From Acidobacteriota bacterium (GTDB lineage Bacteria > Acidobacteriota > Terriglobia > Versatilivoradales > Versatilivoraceae), in the NCBI GenBank assembly GCA_022826755.1, contig JAJDUG010000066.1, positions 1-38,498 on the forward strand: a DNA stretch of 38,498 nt, in the 5' to 3' direction. Numbering within the stretch: the first letter of the stretch is position 1; every line of letters starts with the position of its first letter. Both the position numbers and the translations under genes were made by a program. Positions 26,480 through 35,493 of the stretch are shown one piece after another. Below the pieces are notes generated by a model. It had not been told where the DNA came from. It saw nothing but the letters and a program-made list of their open reading frames with translations, and did no database searches.

Positions 26480-27061
26480 TCAGTTGGATTGAATACGCAA
26501 GCCTTGAGCGCCGCCCTCCTGCAGGGCGGGCAATATCTCCAGAATTTCCGCAAGTGTTTCCTTTTGAAGGCTTCGAAGCAGGTTGAGCCGCCCGTAGAGA
26601 ACGCTTCCGGGGGAGGGCCCGCGCAGGGCCCGGCTGATCGGCCCGTCGGCTTCGACTCGAATGAACGCCCGGGGTCGGCTCTGGTGCGCCAGCCGGTGAT
26701 GGCGGAGAATGGCCCCCAGGGGCCGCCGACCCTGCAGGATCTCCTCTCTTGCCGGGAGGGGGAAGGCGTCCAGGTGCATCCGGATAGCCCCGAACACCAC
26801 CGGAATCCTCTCCCGGTCCAACTCCAGCAGAACCTGGCGTGTCAGCAGGTTTCCGGAAACCCACTGCTGCATGACACGCAGGCGTATGGTCCGGCCAAAG
26901 GCCGCCTCCAGGGTCGGCGTCATATCCCGGTCGTGAACCAGCAGCCGCCGGTAGGGCTGGGGCATCTCCTCCCCGTCGAGGCGGGCGATCGCGGGCGGCG
27001 GCGCCCCCATTCGGTCGTAGCATGCTCGGAGCGGGTACAGCAGGTCAGCGCGTTGATCCAT
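26480..27061 (-). CDS. Chorismate pyruvate-lyase-like protein (UbiC/DUF98-type)
   Basis: 193 residues. The block VHDRDMTPTLEAAFG, followed by VVFGAIRMHLDAF, RRPLGAIL and VLYGRLNLL, resembles UbiC-like chorismate lyases. Those enzymes release pyruvate from chorismate to give 4- or 3-hydroxybenzoate or a related aromatic acid. It is the first gene of a two-gene operon with the RidA-like protein. An extended -10 lies at 27212-27220. Catalytic activity is inferred only from this resemblance. Confidence 0.6.
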   Translation of the reverse strand: MDQRADLLYPLRACYDRMGAPPPAIARLDGEEMPQPYRRLLVHDRDMTPTLEAAFGRTIRLRVMQQWVSGNLLTRQVLLELDRERIPVVFGAIRMHLDAFPLPAREEILQGRRPLGAILRHHRLAHQSRPRAFIRVEADGPISRALRGPSPGSVLYGRLNLLRSLQKETLAEILEILPALQEGGAQGLRIQSN

Positions 27062-27211
27062 TGCAGAGGCCCGATGCGCCGAACAGCCCGATCGCGGCTC
27101 CGCGGAACCGCCGCCTTCGATTCAGCCTGTGGGAGTCCTGCGACCAAAAGGATTCGGGGCGGCGCCGGGCAAAGTGAGAACCCACTCCAACAGGGCGCCG
27201 CCGCAGGAGGT

Positions 27212-27220
27212 ATCCTAGCA
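27212..27220 (-). promoter_or_regulatory. Extended -10 promoter for the UbiC-like/RidA-like operon
   Basis: TGCTAGGAT on the minus strand, about 150 bp upstream of the UbiC-like start. It matches the extended -10 pattern found at other gene starts here. Confidence 0.4.
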
Positions 27221-27237
27221 CAAACAAGCGTCCACAA

Positions 27238-27289
27238 CTTGAATGGGAGAGGCTGGTCTCATGACATCATTCGTGTCCATTCGTGGTTC
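27238..27289 (+). repeat. Remnant of the 3-prime end of a GxxExxY unit
   Basis: It encodes LEWERLVS-stop, against LQWERLVL-stop in the gene at 22114-22497, followed by the same GACATCATTCG and TCCATTCGTG sequence. The rest of the unit is missing. Confidence 0.75.
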
Positions 27290-27325
27290 TTGGAAGTTCT
27301 TGGTGCCCTTCGTGGCCAACTCTGC

Positions 27326-27355
27326 AAAAAAGTCCCCGGGCGGGCGCCCGGGGAC
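27326..27355 (-). terminator. Rho-independent terminator after htrA
   Basis: On the minus strand an 11-bp GC stem (GTCCCCGGGCG with its complement, short loop) is followed by six T. It lies 19 bp after the htrA stop. Confidence 0.9.
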
Positions 27356-27373
27356 CTGTGAATCGGCGCGGGT

Positions 27374-28888
27374 TCAGGGAAGGGTGGCGGCCAGGTAGAG
27401 AGTGACCGCCTCCCCGGTGGCGGGTTGGCCCCGTTTCACCAGGAACAGGACGTCCGTGCCCGGCTGAAGCTGTCCAGCCAGTTTCGCCAGCCGTGCGGGG
27501 CCGGCGACGGCCGTCCTGTTGAGCTCCAGCAGGACGTCCCCGGACCTCAGGCCGGCGTCATCGGCCACGCTCCCGGGCTCCACCTGCAGGACCAGCACTC
27601 CCTCGGCCCCGGCGCCCAGGTGGCGCTTCCATTGGGGTGAAAGGCCCTGGACGCGCAGGCCCAGCTTCCGGCTGTCGGACCCCTGACCCGGCCCCGATTG
27701 GGCCACCGGCTCCTCGGCAAAGACCTCGGACCGGTCCCCCACGGTCAGCCTGGCCGTGCGCTTCTTCCCGTCCCGGAGGTATTCGACCTCCACCGTCTCT
27801 CCGGGGGCCGTTTCGGACAGCAGGGGATAGAGGTCGGCCGGCTCGCCTATCTTCCGTCCCTTGAGGCCGACGATGACGTCGCCGGGCTGCAGCCCCGCTC
27901 GATCGGCCGGGCCGTCCTGGGGCCGGACCTGCTGGACGATGACTCCCTTGCCGTCGACGGCCCCCAATGCCTTCAGGGCCTGGGAGCTGGCCTCGTTCTG
28001 CATGCTGATCCCCAGGGCTCCGCGGGTGACCCGGCCATGCTTGACAAGCTGGTTGTAGACCCGAATGGCCGTGTTGGAGGGAACCGCAAAGCCGATTCCG
28101 GAGTTGTCGCCGGAGGCGCTCAGGATGGCCGTGGCGACCCCGATCACCTCTCCGGCCAGGTTCACCAGCGGCCCGCCGGAATTGCCCCGGTTGATGGCGG
28201 CGTCGGTTTGCAGAAAGCGCTGCCAGTGGGACCGGCCCCGGCGGGCGGTAGCGCTGATGATTCCGGCGGTGACGGTGCGCTCCAGGCCGAAGGGGCTGCC
28301 GATGGCCAGGACCCAGTCTCCGCGCCGCATGCCCTCCGAATTGCCCAGCCTGGCCGCCTCGAGTGTCTTCCCGGCATCGATCTCGATCACGGCCAGGTCG
28401 GTGTAGCTGTCGCTGCCGACGACCTTGGCGGGAAACTCCTCGCCCGAGGCCAGTTCCACCCGAATCTCATCGGCGCCGTTGACGACATGATGGTTGGTGA
28501 GAATGTACCCCTTGGAGTCGACTACGAACCCCGAGCCCAGAGACTCGCGCTTTTGACTTCGACTCGGCGGCAGTTCGCCCCCGAAGAAGCGGTTGAAGAA
28601 GTCGAAGGGGTCCTGGAACTGTCGTCCCCCTTCGCCGCCCCGGCGAGGCAGCCGGAAGCGATGCCTCACCACGGTTTCGGTGTTGATGTTGACCACGGCC
28701 CGATCGACTGCGTCCGAGACCTCGGAAAAGCGGGAGGACAGCTCGGCGGCCGTCGGCACGTTGAGGGTGGCGGCTGCCGCCGGTGCCAGGCTGGCGCCGA
28801 GAGGCTGTTGCATCAACCTCCCGGCAACCTGGCCCACGACCAGGGCGGCTGCGATCACGCCCGCGGTGATGATCTTGTTGGTGTTCAT
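27374..28888 (-). CDS. Periplasmic serine protease of the HtrA/DegP family
   Basis: 504 residues. An N-terminal hydrophobic helix (about 6-24) exports or anchors the protein to the envelope. The trypsin-like domain has catalytic H134 (TNHHVV), D164 (YTDLAV) and S237 (RGNSGGP). Two PDZ domains follow (about 290-380 and 410-500) and end at the C-terminus, the full DegP/DegQ layout. The loop with DPFDFFNRFFGG (93-104) matches the family's LA region. It degrades or refolds damaged envelope proteins. The ATG at 28888 has GGGGA ten bases upstream. A monocistronic unit with a strong terminator. DegP, DegQ and DegS-type roles cannot be separated here. Confidence 0.92.
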   Translation of the reverse strand: MNTNKIITAGVIAAALVVGQVAGRLMQQPLGASLAPAAAATLNVPTAAELSSRFSEVSDAVDRAVVNINTETVVRHRFRLPRRGGEGGRQFQDPFDFFNRFFGGELPPSRSQKRESLGSGFVVDSKGYILTNHHVVNGADEIRVELASGEEFPAKVVGSDSYTDLAVIEIDAGKTLEAARLGNSEGMRRGDWVLAIGSPFGLERTVTAGIISATARRGRSHWQRFLQTDAAINRGNSGGPLVNLAGEVIGVATAILSASGDNSGIGFAVPSNTAIRVYNQLVKHGRVTRGALGISMQNEASSQALKALGAVDGKGVIVQQVRPQDGPADRAGLQPGDVIVGLKGRKIGEPADLYPLLSETAPGETVEVEYLRDGKKRTARLTVGDRSEVFAEEPVAQSGPGQGSDSRKLGLRVQGLSPQWKRHLGAGAEGVLVLQVEPGSVADDAGLRSGDVLLELNRTAVAGPARLAKLAGQLQPGTDVLFLVKRGQPATGEAVTLYLAATLP

Positions 28889-29012
28889 TGTTTCTTGGTC
28901 CCCTTTCCATAGGTTGTTCCTGAATTCCCGACTGGATCTCAGGAAGCTTGGCAAACTCCGGTAGCCAATGGAGCAATCGGCGTGCCAAAGTCTCCCAGGA
29001 TTTTTCGGGGAC

Positions 29013-29030
29013 AATAACCTGCCTGTTATT
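29013..29030. promoter_or_regulatory. Palindrome upstream of htrA
   Basis: AATAAC-CTGCCT-GTTATT is a perfect 6-6-6 inverted repeat about 125 bp before the htrA start. Its position fits an operator for an envelope-stress regulator, which is an inference. Confidence 0.35.
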
Positions 29031-29169
29031 ATGGTTTTATGGAGACATTCCCGCGGCTGCAAGGATTGGAGGGTCCCGGCCGGACGCGCCCTTTTGGCAC
29101 GACTGCAGCCACCATTTGCGCCGATTCTGCAGAAGAGGACGGCTGTCGGCGCGAAATGGCTTGACTGAA

Positions 29170-29275
29170 ACAACCAAAAAAAAGAGTTATCCACGAAGAC
29201 ACACGAAGGACGACCAAGACACACGAAGAAAGACTAATGTTCTTGACCCACTCAAAGGGAACGCCCCTTGGGTTC
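29170..29275 (-). repeat. CTTCGTGT-type repeat (family E) copy 2, inverted
   Basis: The reverse complement reproduces the 24793-24900 copy: GGGGCGTTCCCTTTGAG, TCTTTCTTCGTGTGTC and GTGGATAACTCTTTTT. Confidence 0.75.
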
Positions 29276-29329
29276 GGGTGAGGGAAAACGCAGCCAGTCA
29301 GCTTCCCGTGCCACAGCCTCTCGTCCTGT

Positions 29330-29516
29330 TAATCCTGTGCATCCTGTCTATCCGTGTTCAACAGGTAGATAACCGGATCAACCGGACAGGGTCCTTGTTG
29401 CCGATAGGCCACGAAGAAAAACGGATAGAGACCCATTCGTATTCGTGCCTATTCGTGTTCATTCGTGGTTCGTCTTTATTAACGATCCCTTGTTTCACCC
29501 TCGAATGATCCGCACG
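29330..29516 (-). repeat. Long CACGAAT-type repeat (family F), inverted copy
   Basis: About 187 bp reproduces, in reverse complement, the block at 35221-35415: GGATCATTCGAGGGTGAAAC, AATAAAGACGAACCACGAAT, CCTATCGGCAACAAGGACCC and GATGCACAGGAT in order, with high identity by eye. Confidence 0.85.
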
Positions 29517-29625
29517 GCGCTTCGGACAATCGTTGCCGCCACGCTACACACACTCCTCACTCCCTGTTTTCTTCTCAAGAGTGCAATTCTCGCTGAGAAA
29601 TGCGGGCCGGTGGCTGCCGCCCCTG

Positions 29626-29634
29626 TGATATAAG
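29626..29634 (+). promoter_or_regulatory. Extended -10 promoter for the aspartate kinase gene
   Basis: TGATATAAG has the TG-n element and a TATAAG hexamer 24 bp before the start codon. No matching -35 was seen. Confidence 0.4.
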
Positions 29635-29657
29635 GCCCCGCAGAAAGGTGACCTCCC

Positions 29658-30851
29658 ATGGACGTGGTGGTGCAGAAATACGGCGGAAGCTCGGTGGCGG
29701 ACCTCCCCAGGCTGGAGGGCGTGGCCGACCGGATTGTCGGCAGCGCCTCCAGGGGCGAACGGATCTGCACGGTGGTGTCGGCCATGGGTCGAACCACCGA
29801 CGACCTGCTGGCCCTGGCCCGGCAGGTGACCCCGACGCCCCCGCGGCGCGAGCTGGACATGCTGATCTCGACCGGGGAGCGCATCGCCATGGCGCTGCTG
29901 GCCATGGCCATTCAGAAGCGGGGCCTGGAAGCCATCTCCTTCACCGGCTCCCAATCGGGAATCATCACCAACGACCGCCACGCGGACGCCCAGATCATCG
30001 AGGTGCGCCCGGTGCGCATCCAGGACGAGCTGTCCCGAGGCAAGGTGGTCATCGTGGCCGGCTTCCAGGGGATGTCCTACCGCCGGGAGATCACCACCCT
30101 GGGCCGCGGGGGCTCCGACGCCACCGCCGTCGCCCTGGCTTCGGCCCTGGGCGCCTCCTACTGCGAGATCTGCTCGGACGTGGACGGCGTCTACACCGCC
30201 GATCCGCGGCGGGTGCCGGAAGCCTTTCTGCTGGAGAAGATCTCCTACGAGGAAATGCTGGAGCTGGCCGCCCACGGAGCCCAGGTTCTCAACGTTCAAG
30301 CCGTGGAGTGGGCCCGCAAGACCGGGGTCGCCATCCTCACCAGCGCCGCGCACCGGGAGGGAGGCCACTCCCGGGTCACCACCGAGGGAACCGGCCTGCC
30401 GGCCTGCGGCGTGACGGTCGCGGAGAATCTGGCCCGCCTGCATCTGCGGGGAACCGGCGGGGAGCTGAGGACCCGGCTGGGGCAGTTGGGGCTTCCCTTC
30501 AGGCCCTGCCGGGGAGAGGCGGAAGCGGAAACCTCCTGCGTGGTCGCCGCCAACGAGCTTCCCGAGTGGCCGTCGCTTCGAAGCGAACTGACCGGCAGTC
30601 TTGGCTCGCGCCTGACTGTTCAGGAAGGGATATCCGGATTGTCGGTGGTTGGAAAAGGCCTGCCGGCCGACGCCGCCGGCCAGGCCCTGGAAACGGCCAG
30701 GCTGTCGGGGGTAGAGGCCCTGGGAGTGGAATCCTCTCCGCGGCGGATCACCCTGCTGGTGGCTGAAGGCCAGGCCACCCGCCTCACCGCCGCCCTGCAC
30801 CGGACCTTTATCGAGCCTCCCGCGGGTTCCCGAGAAGGTCTTCCAGGGTAA
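29658..30851 (+). CDS. lysC: Aspartate kinase
   Basis: This enzyme phosphorylates aspartate, the first step to lysine, threonine and methionine. 397 residues, the size of monofunctional aspartokinase. It begins with the amino-acid-kinase signature KYGGSS (7-12). The kinase core contains [21 protein letters not shown] and [22 protein letters not shown] is the nucleotide-binding segment. From about residue 260 two ACT-type regulatory domains follow, which usually bind lysine or threonine. SD AAGGTGA lies seven bases before the ATG. Its last 44 bp overlap the end of the convergent cytochrome gene. Confidence 0.93.
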   Translation: MDVVVQKYGGSSVADLPRLEGVADRIVGSASRGERICTVVSAMGRTTDDLLALARQVTPTPPRRELDMLISTGERIAMALLAMAIQKRGLEAISFTGSQSGIITNDRHADAQIIEVRPVRIQDELSRGKVVIVAGFQGMSYRREITTLGRGGSDATAVALASALGASYCEICSDVDGVYTADPRRVPEAFLLEKISYEEMLELAAHGAQVLNVQAVEWARKTGVAILTSAAHREGGHSRVTTEGTGLPACGVTVAENLARLHLRGTGGELRTRLGQLGLPFRPCRGEAEAETSCVVAANELPEWPSLRSELTGSLGSRLTVQEGISGLSVVGKGLPADAAGQALETARLSGVEALGVESSPRRITLLVAEGQATRLTAALHRTFIEPPAGSREGLPG

Positions 30852-31758
30852 CCGCGGAAAAGGACCCCGGTGCCGCCTCCTTCAGGAAACTGATCAGGTC
30901 CAGCAACTGCTTCATGGTATAGCGTTGGCCGTAGCTGTCGGGCATGGGGGAGCCGGGTTGCGGCTCCAGCGATCGAACCTGATCCCGGCGAAGGGTCCTG
31001 CGGACCGGCGGCAGCGCGGTGACGTCGTAGAACCGGATCCGCTGCTCCTGCTCGCCGGCCTTCAGCACCATCAGGCGCTCCCCGGCCACGGTGGTGAGCT
31101 CGAAGAGCGCCGCCTGGCTCGAAAGCCGGGCCCCCGGCAGGAGGATGTCCCGCAGAATCTGCCGGGCGGGCCGATCCGCCAGCCCGCTGAGATCGGGACC
31201 GACCTCCGCCCCCATCCCCCGCGTGCGGTGGCACTGAGCGCAGTTGAGGTCGTCGGCCGCATCGAAGAACAGCTCCCGCCCCTTGTCGGGCTCGCCCGCC
31301 AGGCCGGCCGAGGCCTTGCCGCCCTCGGGGAGCGGCTCCGGCCGGCCGGCCGTCTGCCCCGATTCGGGCGCCGACTCTCCCGGCCCGGGCGCCGTAGCCG
31401 AGGCAAGCTCGCCTGCCGCGGACCCCTCCGGATCGGAGAGCGACATCACGTAGGCCACCACCGACCAGATCTCATCCTGGCTGAGCTTCTCTTTCCATCC
31501 CGGCATGGAGGACCGCGGAATGCCCTCCGCGGTCACCCGATAGAGGTAGCCGGGCTCCCACTGCTTGCCGCGCAGGCGGGGGCCGCCGCCGGCCCGGCCC
31601 TCGGCCCCATGGCAATAGCCGACCGAACAGCTCCGGGCGAACAGGGTCCGGCCGACCCCGATCACTGCCGGGTCGGTGAGATCGACGGTGGGTTGCTGGG
31701 CCCAGGGCACCCACAGAGGAGCGCCCGCCAGCACCAGGATCCCCACTAACCCGACCAT
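30808..31758 (-). CDS. Di-haem cytochrome c, periplasmic
   Basis: 316 residues with an N-terminal export signal (hydrophobic to about residue 20). The first haem site is C44-SVGY-C49-H50, a CX4CH spacing instead of CXXCH, with M85 (SSMPGW) as likely distal ligand. The second is C173-AQ-C176-H177. A Pro/Gly/Glu-rich linker joins the two domains. SD GGGAG lies eight bases before the ATG at 31758. It is a plausible electron acceptor for the PQQ dehydrogenase transcribed upstream on the same strand, but about 630 bp of repeats lie between them. The C-terminal end overlaps lysC tail to tail. Confidence 0.85.
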   Translation of the reverse strand: MVGLVGILVLAGAPLWVPWAQQPTVDLTDPAVIGVGRTLFARSCSVGYCHGAEGRAGGGPRLRGKQWEPGYLYRVTAEGIPRSSMPGWKEKLSQDEIWSVVAYVMSLSDPEGSAAGELASATAPGPGESAPESGQTAGRPEPLPEGGKASAGLAGEPDKGRELFFDAADDLNCAQCHRTRGMGAEVGPDLSGLADRPARQILRDILLPGARLSSQAALFELTTVAGERLMVLKAGEQEQRIRFYDVTALPPVRRTLRRDQVRSLEPQPGSPMPDSYGQRYTMKQLLDLISFLKEAAPGSFSAVTLEDLLGNPREAR

Positions 31759-31807
31759 ATTTTCTGCTCCCGCGGGGGGCGATCGCTTCTCGAGCTGCCC
31801 TGCCGTA

Positions 31808-32365
31808 AGGATTATTCGAAGTAAAACCGCCGGTCGTCATCAAAGACGAACCACGAATGAACACGAATAGACACGAATGACCTCTTGCAAGAATCGAAGT
31901 CGGACGATTCTTTTGCAGATCGAGGGTTTTCCCTCCCGAGTCTGCCAAGGATCAGGTGACACTGAACCCGTTTGCCGTCTGAAGCTCGATGGCCACAAAG
32001 GGCACAAGAAACACAGAAACAACTATCGGACCGGCAAGACTCGAAATCAAGAAACTCGTTTTGTGCCTTTTGTGCTTTTTGTGGTTTCTGTTGCCTCTTG
32101 TGCTTTTCGTGGTGACTGCCGGAGCTTGGAGCACATCACCTTTTCTGCCTCAATGTCTTTCCCGATTGCAAGTTTTGCAAGAGGCTCAACTCATCATGCA
32201 GTTCATTGGTGTTCATTCGTGTTTATTCGTGGTTCGTCTTTCCCTATTGTGGACATCTATTTCCCCTTTCCAACCTTGAGCGGATCCCTCCGGAGCCTTC
32301 TCCAACCCCTTGGTGGCCCTTCGTCGTCCTTGGTGGCACTTCGTGGATTCCTCTTTTTCCTTATA
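31808..32365. repeat. Mosaic of CACGAAT, CACAAA and CTTCGTGT repeats
   Basis: A CACGAAT module (31808-31880) faces an inverted one (about 32190-32245). Between them, 31993-32020 and 32060-32090 are roughly inverted CACAAA/GCACAA tracts. A family E fragment follows at 32298-32365. The stretch separates the cytochrome and PQQ dehydrogenase genes. No credible gene is present. Confidence 0.75.
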
Positions 32366-32393
32366 ACGCTGAACATGCAGTCCCAGCCGACCG

Positions 32394-34088
32394 TCATTCG
32401 GGCAGGGCGAACACGATCAGGGCGCTTCCGCCCGGGAAGTCTTCCACCTCGGGCCAGAGCTGGGGCATCAGGCCGGCCACCGCCGACCCCCAGCCCGCCG
32501 GGACCGCGATGTACTGCCGTCCGTTGACCGAATAGCTGATGGGAGAGCCCCGGTGGCCCGATCCGGTGTTGAAGCTCCAAAGCTTCTCGCCGGTTTCGGC
32601 ATCCAGGGCGAAGAACTCTCCCTCGGGATCGCCGGTGAAGACCAGGTTGCCGCCGGTGGCCACCGCCGAGGCCAGCAAGGGATACTTGGAGTGGTAGCTC
32701 CATTTCTTCTCCCCGGTCACCGGATCCAGGGCGTCGAGATGGCTGCCCGGCTCTCCCTTGGGAGTAGGCTTGAGCTCGAACACCCCTCCGAAAAAGGTTT
32801 CGCCCGGCCTGGGATCCTCCTTCTGCACGGTGAGGGTCTGGCACCACTCGATGCCGGTGTTGTAGAACAGCCCCGTCTTGGGGCTGTAGGCCCCGTGGTT
32901 CCAGCTTCGCGCCCCGCCGATGGCCGGGCAGACCAGGGTGGGCTTCCCCACCTCGGGCTCCATCCGTCCCAGCAGCTTCCCGGTCGAATCGATCCCCTCG
33001 ATCCAGTTGAGGTTTTCGACGAAGCGCCAGGCGCCGATGAACTCGCCGTTGGTCCGGTCCAGGACCCAGGTGTAGCCGCCCTTGTTGGGATTGATCAGGA
33101 GCTTGCGTTTCTTGCCGTTGACCGGCAGGTCGACCAGCAAGCATTCGTAGGCGGTGTCCCAGTCCCAGACATCGTGCGGAATCTGCTGGTAATACCACTT
33201 CAACTCCCCGCTGTCGGCATCCAGGGCGACGATGGAATCGGTATAGAGGTTGTCCCCGGTCCGGTCTCCGCCGTAGAAGTCGGCGGCAGGATTGCCGACG
33301 CCCCAGTAGATCAGGTTCAGCTCCGGATCGTAGGAGCCGGTCATCCAGGTGGCGCCGCCGCCGTACTTCCAACTGTCCCCCTTCCAGGTTTCGTGGCCCT
33401 TTTCACCCGGCCCGGGGATGGTCCAGAACCTCCAGGCCCGCCGGCCGGTCCTGGCGTCGAAGGCGTTCAGATAGCCCCGATGGGCCGAATCGCCCCCGGT
33501 GACCCCGACCACGACCTTGTCCTTGACCACCAGGGGGGCGCCGGTGATGTTGCAGCCGCACTGCTGCATGTTCTCGATCTCGACGTTCCAGACCTCCTCC
33601 CCGGTCTTGGCGTCCAGCGCCACCAGCCGGTTGTCGATGGTTCCCATGAAGACCAGGCCGTGGCCCAGGGCCGCCCCCCGGTTCCAGGGGCCGTAGAGGA
33701 GGCCGAAATCCTTGGGCTCGGGATGGTAGTAGTGCCAGATCTCCTTGCCGGTCACGGCATCCAGCGCAAAGACCCGGTTCCAGGGCGTGGTGATGTACAT
33801 GACTCCGTCCGCCACCAGGGGAGTGCAGGAGAAACCGCCGTCCACCTTGCCCGTCTGAAAGATCCAGACCGGCGCCAGCCGCTTCACGTTCTCCCGATTG
33901 ATCTGGTCCAGCGGACTGTAGCGCCAGGCGTCATAGGTCCCGGAATAGATCAGCCAGTTGTGCGGCTCCTTGGCGGCCTCGATCAGGCGCTTGGAATCGA
34001 CGGTTTCGGCCGAGGCGATCGGAATCACTGCAATCGACAACAGCAAGAGGATCGAGGCGCTGAGCGCCCAAGCGGGTTTGGCGGGCAT
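32394..34088 (-). CDS. PQQ-dependent alcohol dehydrogenase (XoxF/ExaF-like), periplasmic
   Basis: 564 residues with a signal peptide (about 1-27, ending IASA) and an eight-bladed propeller built from repeated W-motifs. The start at 34088 has GGAGG six bases upstream. It oxidises an alcohol using pyrroloquinoline quinone. Active-site residues are D309 in PHDVWDWD with D311 two positions later, the Asp pair associated with lanthanide-dependent enzymes, and N266 in GVGNPAAD. D200 (VTGGDSAHRGY) replaces the usual Glu metal ligand. The vicinal disulfide position reads CGC (177-179) rather than CC. There is no haem domain, so electrons need an external cytochrome. Confidence 0.87.
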   Translation of the reverse strand: MPAKPAWALSASILLLLSIAVIPIASAETVDSKRLIEAAKEPHNWLIYSGTYDAWRYSPLDQINRENVKRLAPVWIFQTGKVDGGFSCTPLVADGVMYITTPWNRVFALDAVTGKEIWHYYHPEPKDFGLLYGPWNRGAALGHGLVFMGTIDNRLVALDAKTGEEVWNVEIENMQQCGCNITGAPLVVKDKVVVGVTGGDSAHRGYLNAFDARTGRRAWRFWTIPGPGEKGHETWKGDSWKYGGGATWMTGSYDPELNLIYWGVGNPAADFYGGDRTGDNLYTDSIVALDADSGELKWYYQQIPHDVWDWDTAYECLLVDLPVNGKKRKLLINPNKGGYTWVLDRTNGEFIGAWRFVENLNWIEGIDSTGKLLGRMEPEVGKPTLVCPAIGGARSWNHGAYSPKTGLFYNTGIEWCQTLTVQKEDPRPGETFFGGVFELKPTPKGEPGSHLDALDPVTGEKKWSYHSKYPLLASAVATGGNLVFTGDPEGEFFALDAETGEKLWSFNTGSGHRGSPISYSVNGRQYIAVPAGWGSAVAGLMPQLWPEVEDFPGGSALIVFALPE

Positions 34089-34204
34089 GGGGACCTCCAA
34101 TTTCCGAAACGTGGCCGGAGAGGGGTTCAACCGGTGACCTCATCTGAGTGGCTATCACTAACACTTCCGGGTCGAAGCTGTCAATGAAGGGGGGGTGCGG
34201 TGGG

Positions 34205-34366
34205 ATTGTCGATTGTGGATTTCGGATTTCTGATTTGAGGCAGGATCGGTCGTCCCGGCCGCCAATCGAAAATCAGAGATTCATCGGGACTGTGGATGGT
34301 GGATTCAGGGCGGAATCCGTTGGCGTCGCTCCTCGATCAACCATCAGAAATCGACAATCAACCATT
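34205..34366. repeat. GATTTCGGATTT-type dyad repeat (family G) copy 1
   Basis: It contains ATTGTCGATTGTGGATTTCG and, about 50 bp later, a roughly inverted CCAATCGAAAATCAGAGATT. The related block is at 36317-36410. Confidence 0.65.
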
Positions 34367-34373
34367 CATTAAG

Positions 34374-34382
34374 TGGTAGCAT
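34374..34382 (+). promoter_or_regulatory. Extended -10 promoter for the TSUP transporter gene
   Basis: TGGTAGCAT fits an extended -10, 47 bp before the start codon. No clear -35 was seen. Confidence 0.45.
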
Positions 34383-34428
34383 GCTGGGCTTGGGCCGCAT
34401 GCGCGACCGACCGAAGGAGCACTGACTC

Positions 34429-35178
34429 ATGGCCGAATTGGGCAGCTACCTGATCCTGCTGGTTGCCGGCTTCATAGCCGGCACGCTGAACGTGGTGGCG
34501 GGAGGGGGGTCCTTCCTGACGCTTCCGGTGCTGATCTTCCTGGGACTGCCGGCCACCGTGGCCAACGGGACCAACCGGGTGGCGGTCCTGACCCAGAACG
34601 TGGGGGCCGTCTGGAGCTTTCATCAACACGGGCTGATGGACTGGCGAACCAGCCTCCTGTCGGCGGCTCTGCCGGCGATGACGGGAGCGTGGCTGGGTGC
34701 CGAGATTGCTCTTCGGATCGGGGACGAGACCTTCAAGGACACTCTGGCCTTCCTGATGGTGGCGGTGACGCTCTGGACACTCTGGGACCCGCTCAAGGGA
34801 AAGCTGGACTCGTCTGCGGGCGGACGGCCCCGCTGGATGATCGCCTTGGCCTTTTTCGTGGTTGGCGTTTACAGTGGATTCGTCCAGGCCGGGGTGGGGT
34901 TCCTCATCCTGGCGGCCACCACCCTGTCGGGACTGGACCTGGTCAAGGGAAACGCGGTGAAGGTGCTGGTGATCCTGGCGACCATGGTCGTCTCCTTGTG
35001 GGTCTTTGCGAGCGAGGGGAAGGTCGATTGGCTTCTGGGGTTCGTCCTGGGCGCCGGAAACCTGGCGGGAGGATTGGTGGGGGTCAGGCTCACCGTCCTC
35101 AAGGGGCACGGGTGGATCAAGAAGGTGGTCACCGCCACCGTCATCCTGTTCGCCCTGCGGCTGTGGTTCTTCGAGTAG
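34429..35178 (+). CDS. TSUP/TauE-family membrane transporter
   Basis: 249 residues with about eight hydrophobic segments, the size of TauE/SafE-type permeases, which export sulfite or related organosulfur anions. Typical features are the early GTLNVVAGGGSFLTLPVL and the second-half repeat GFVQAGVGFLILAATTL. AAGGAG lies nine bases before the ATG. The actual substrate cannot be read from the sequence. Single gene between two repeat regions. Confidence 0.85.
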   Translation: MAELGSYLILLVAGFIAGTLNVVAGGGSFLTLPVLIFLGLPATVANGTNRVAVLTQNVGAVWSFHQHGLMDWRTSLLSAALPAMTGAWLGAEIALRIGDETFKDTLAFLMVAVTLWTLWDPLKGKLDSSAGGRPRWMIALAFFVVGVYSGFVQAGVGFLILAATTLSGLDLVKGNAVKVLVILATMVVSLWVFASEGKVDWLLGFVLGAGNLAGGLVGVRLTVLKGHGWIKKVVTATVILFALRLWFFE

Positions 35179-35220
35179 CCGGCCGAACCCCGGGCAAGGT
35201 CCGCCCCCACCCCCCCACGA

Positions 35221-35447
35221 CGGGGCGGATCATTCGAGGGTGAAACAGGGGGGCGTCAATAAAGACGAACCACGAATGAACACGAATAGGCACGAATACG
35301 AATGGATCTCTTTCGGTTTTTCTTCATGGCCTATCGGCAACAAGGACCCTGTCCCGTTGATCCGGATATCACCCTATTGAACATGGATACACAGGATGCA
35401 CAGGATAACCCATCAACCAAAAATCCTGTCCATCCATGTTAATGATG
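35221..35447 (+). repeat. Long CACGAAT-type repeat (family F), direct copy
   Basis: The same block as the reverse complement of 29330-29516, followed by ATACACAGGATGCACAGGAT and a roughly inverted ATCCTGTCCATCCATGTTAA. About 190 bp are shared, with roughly one difference every ten bases by eye. Confidence 0.85.
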
Positions 35448-35493
35448 CAGTTAAATCAGAGGTCGTAGCCACGCCCCATTGGAGGAAACCTCC

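Noticed and set aside
31877..32527. 216-residue plus-strand frame in the repeat mosaic
   Set aside because: It runs through several repeat modules and into the antisense of the PQQ dehydrogenase.
32553..34187. 544-residue plus-strand frame opposite the PQQ dehydrogenase
   Set aside because: Shadow frame without motifs.
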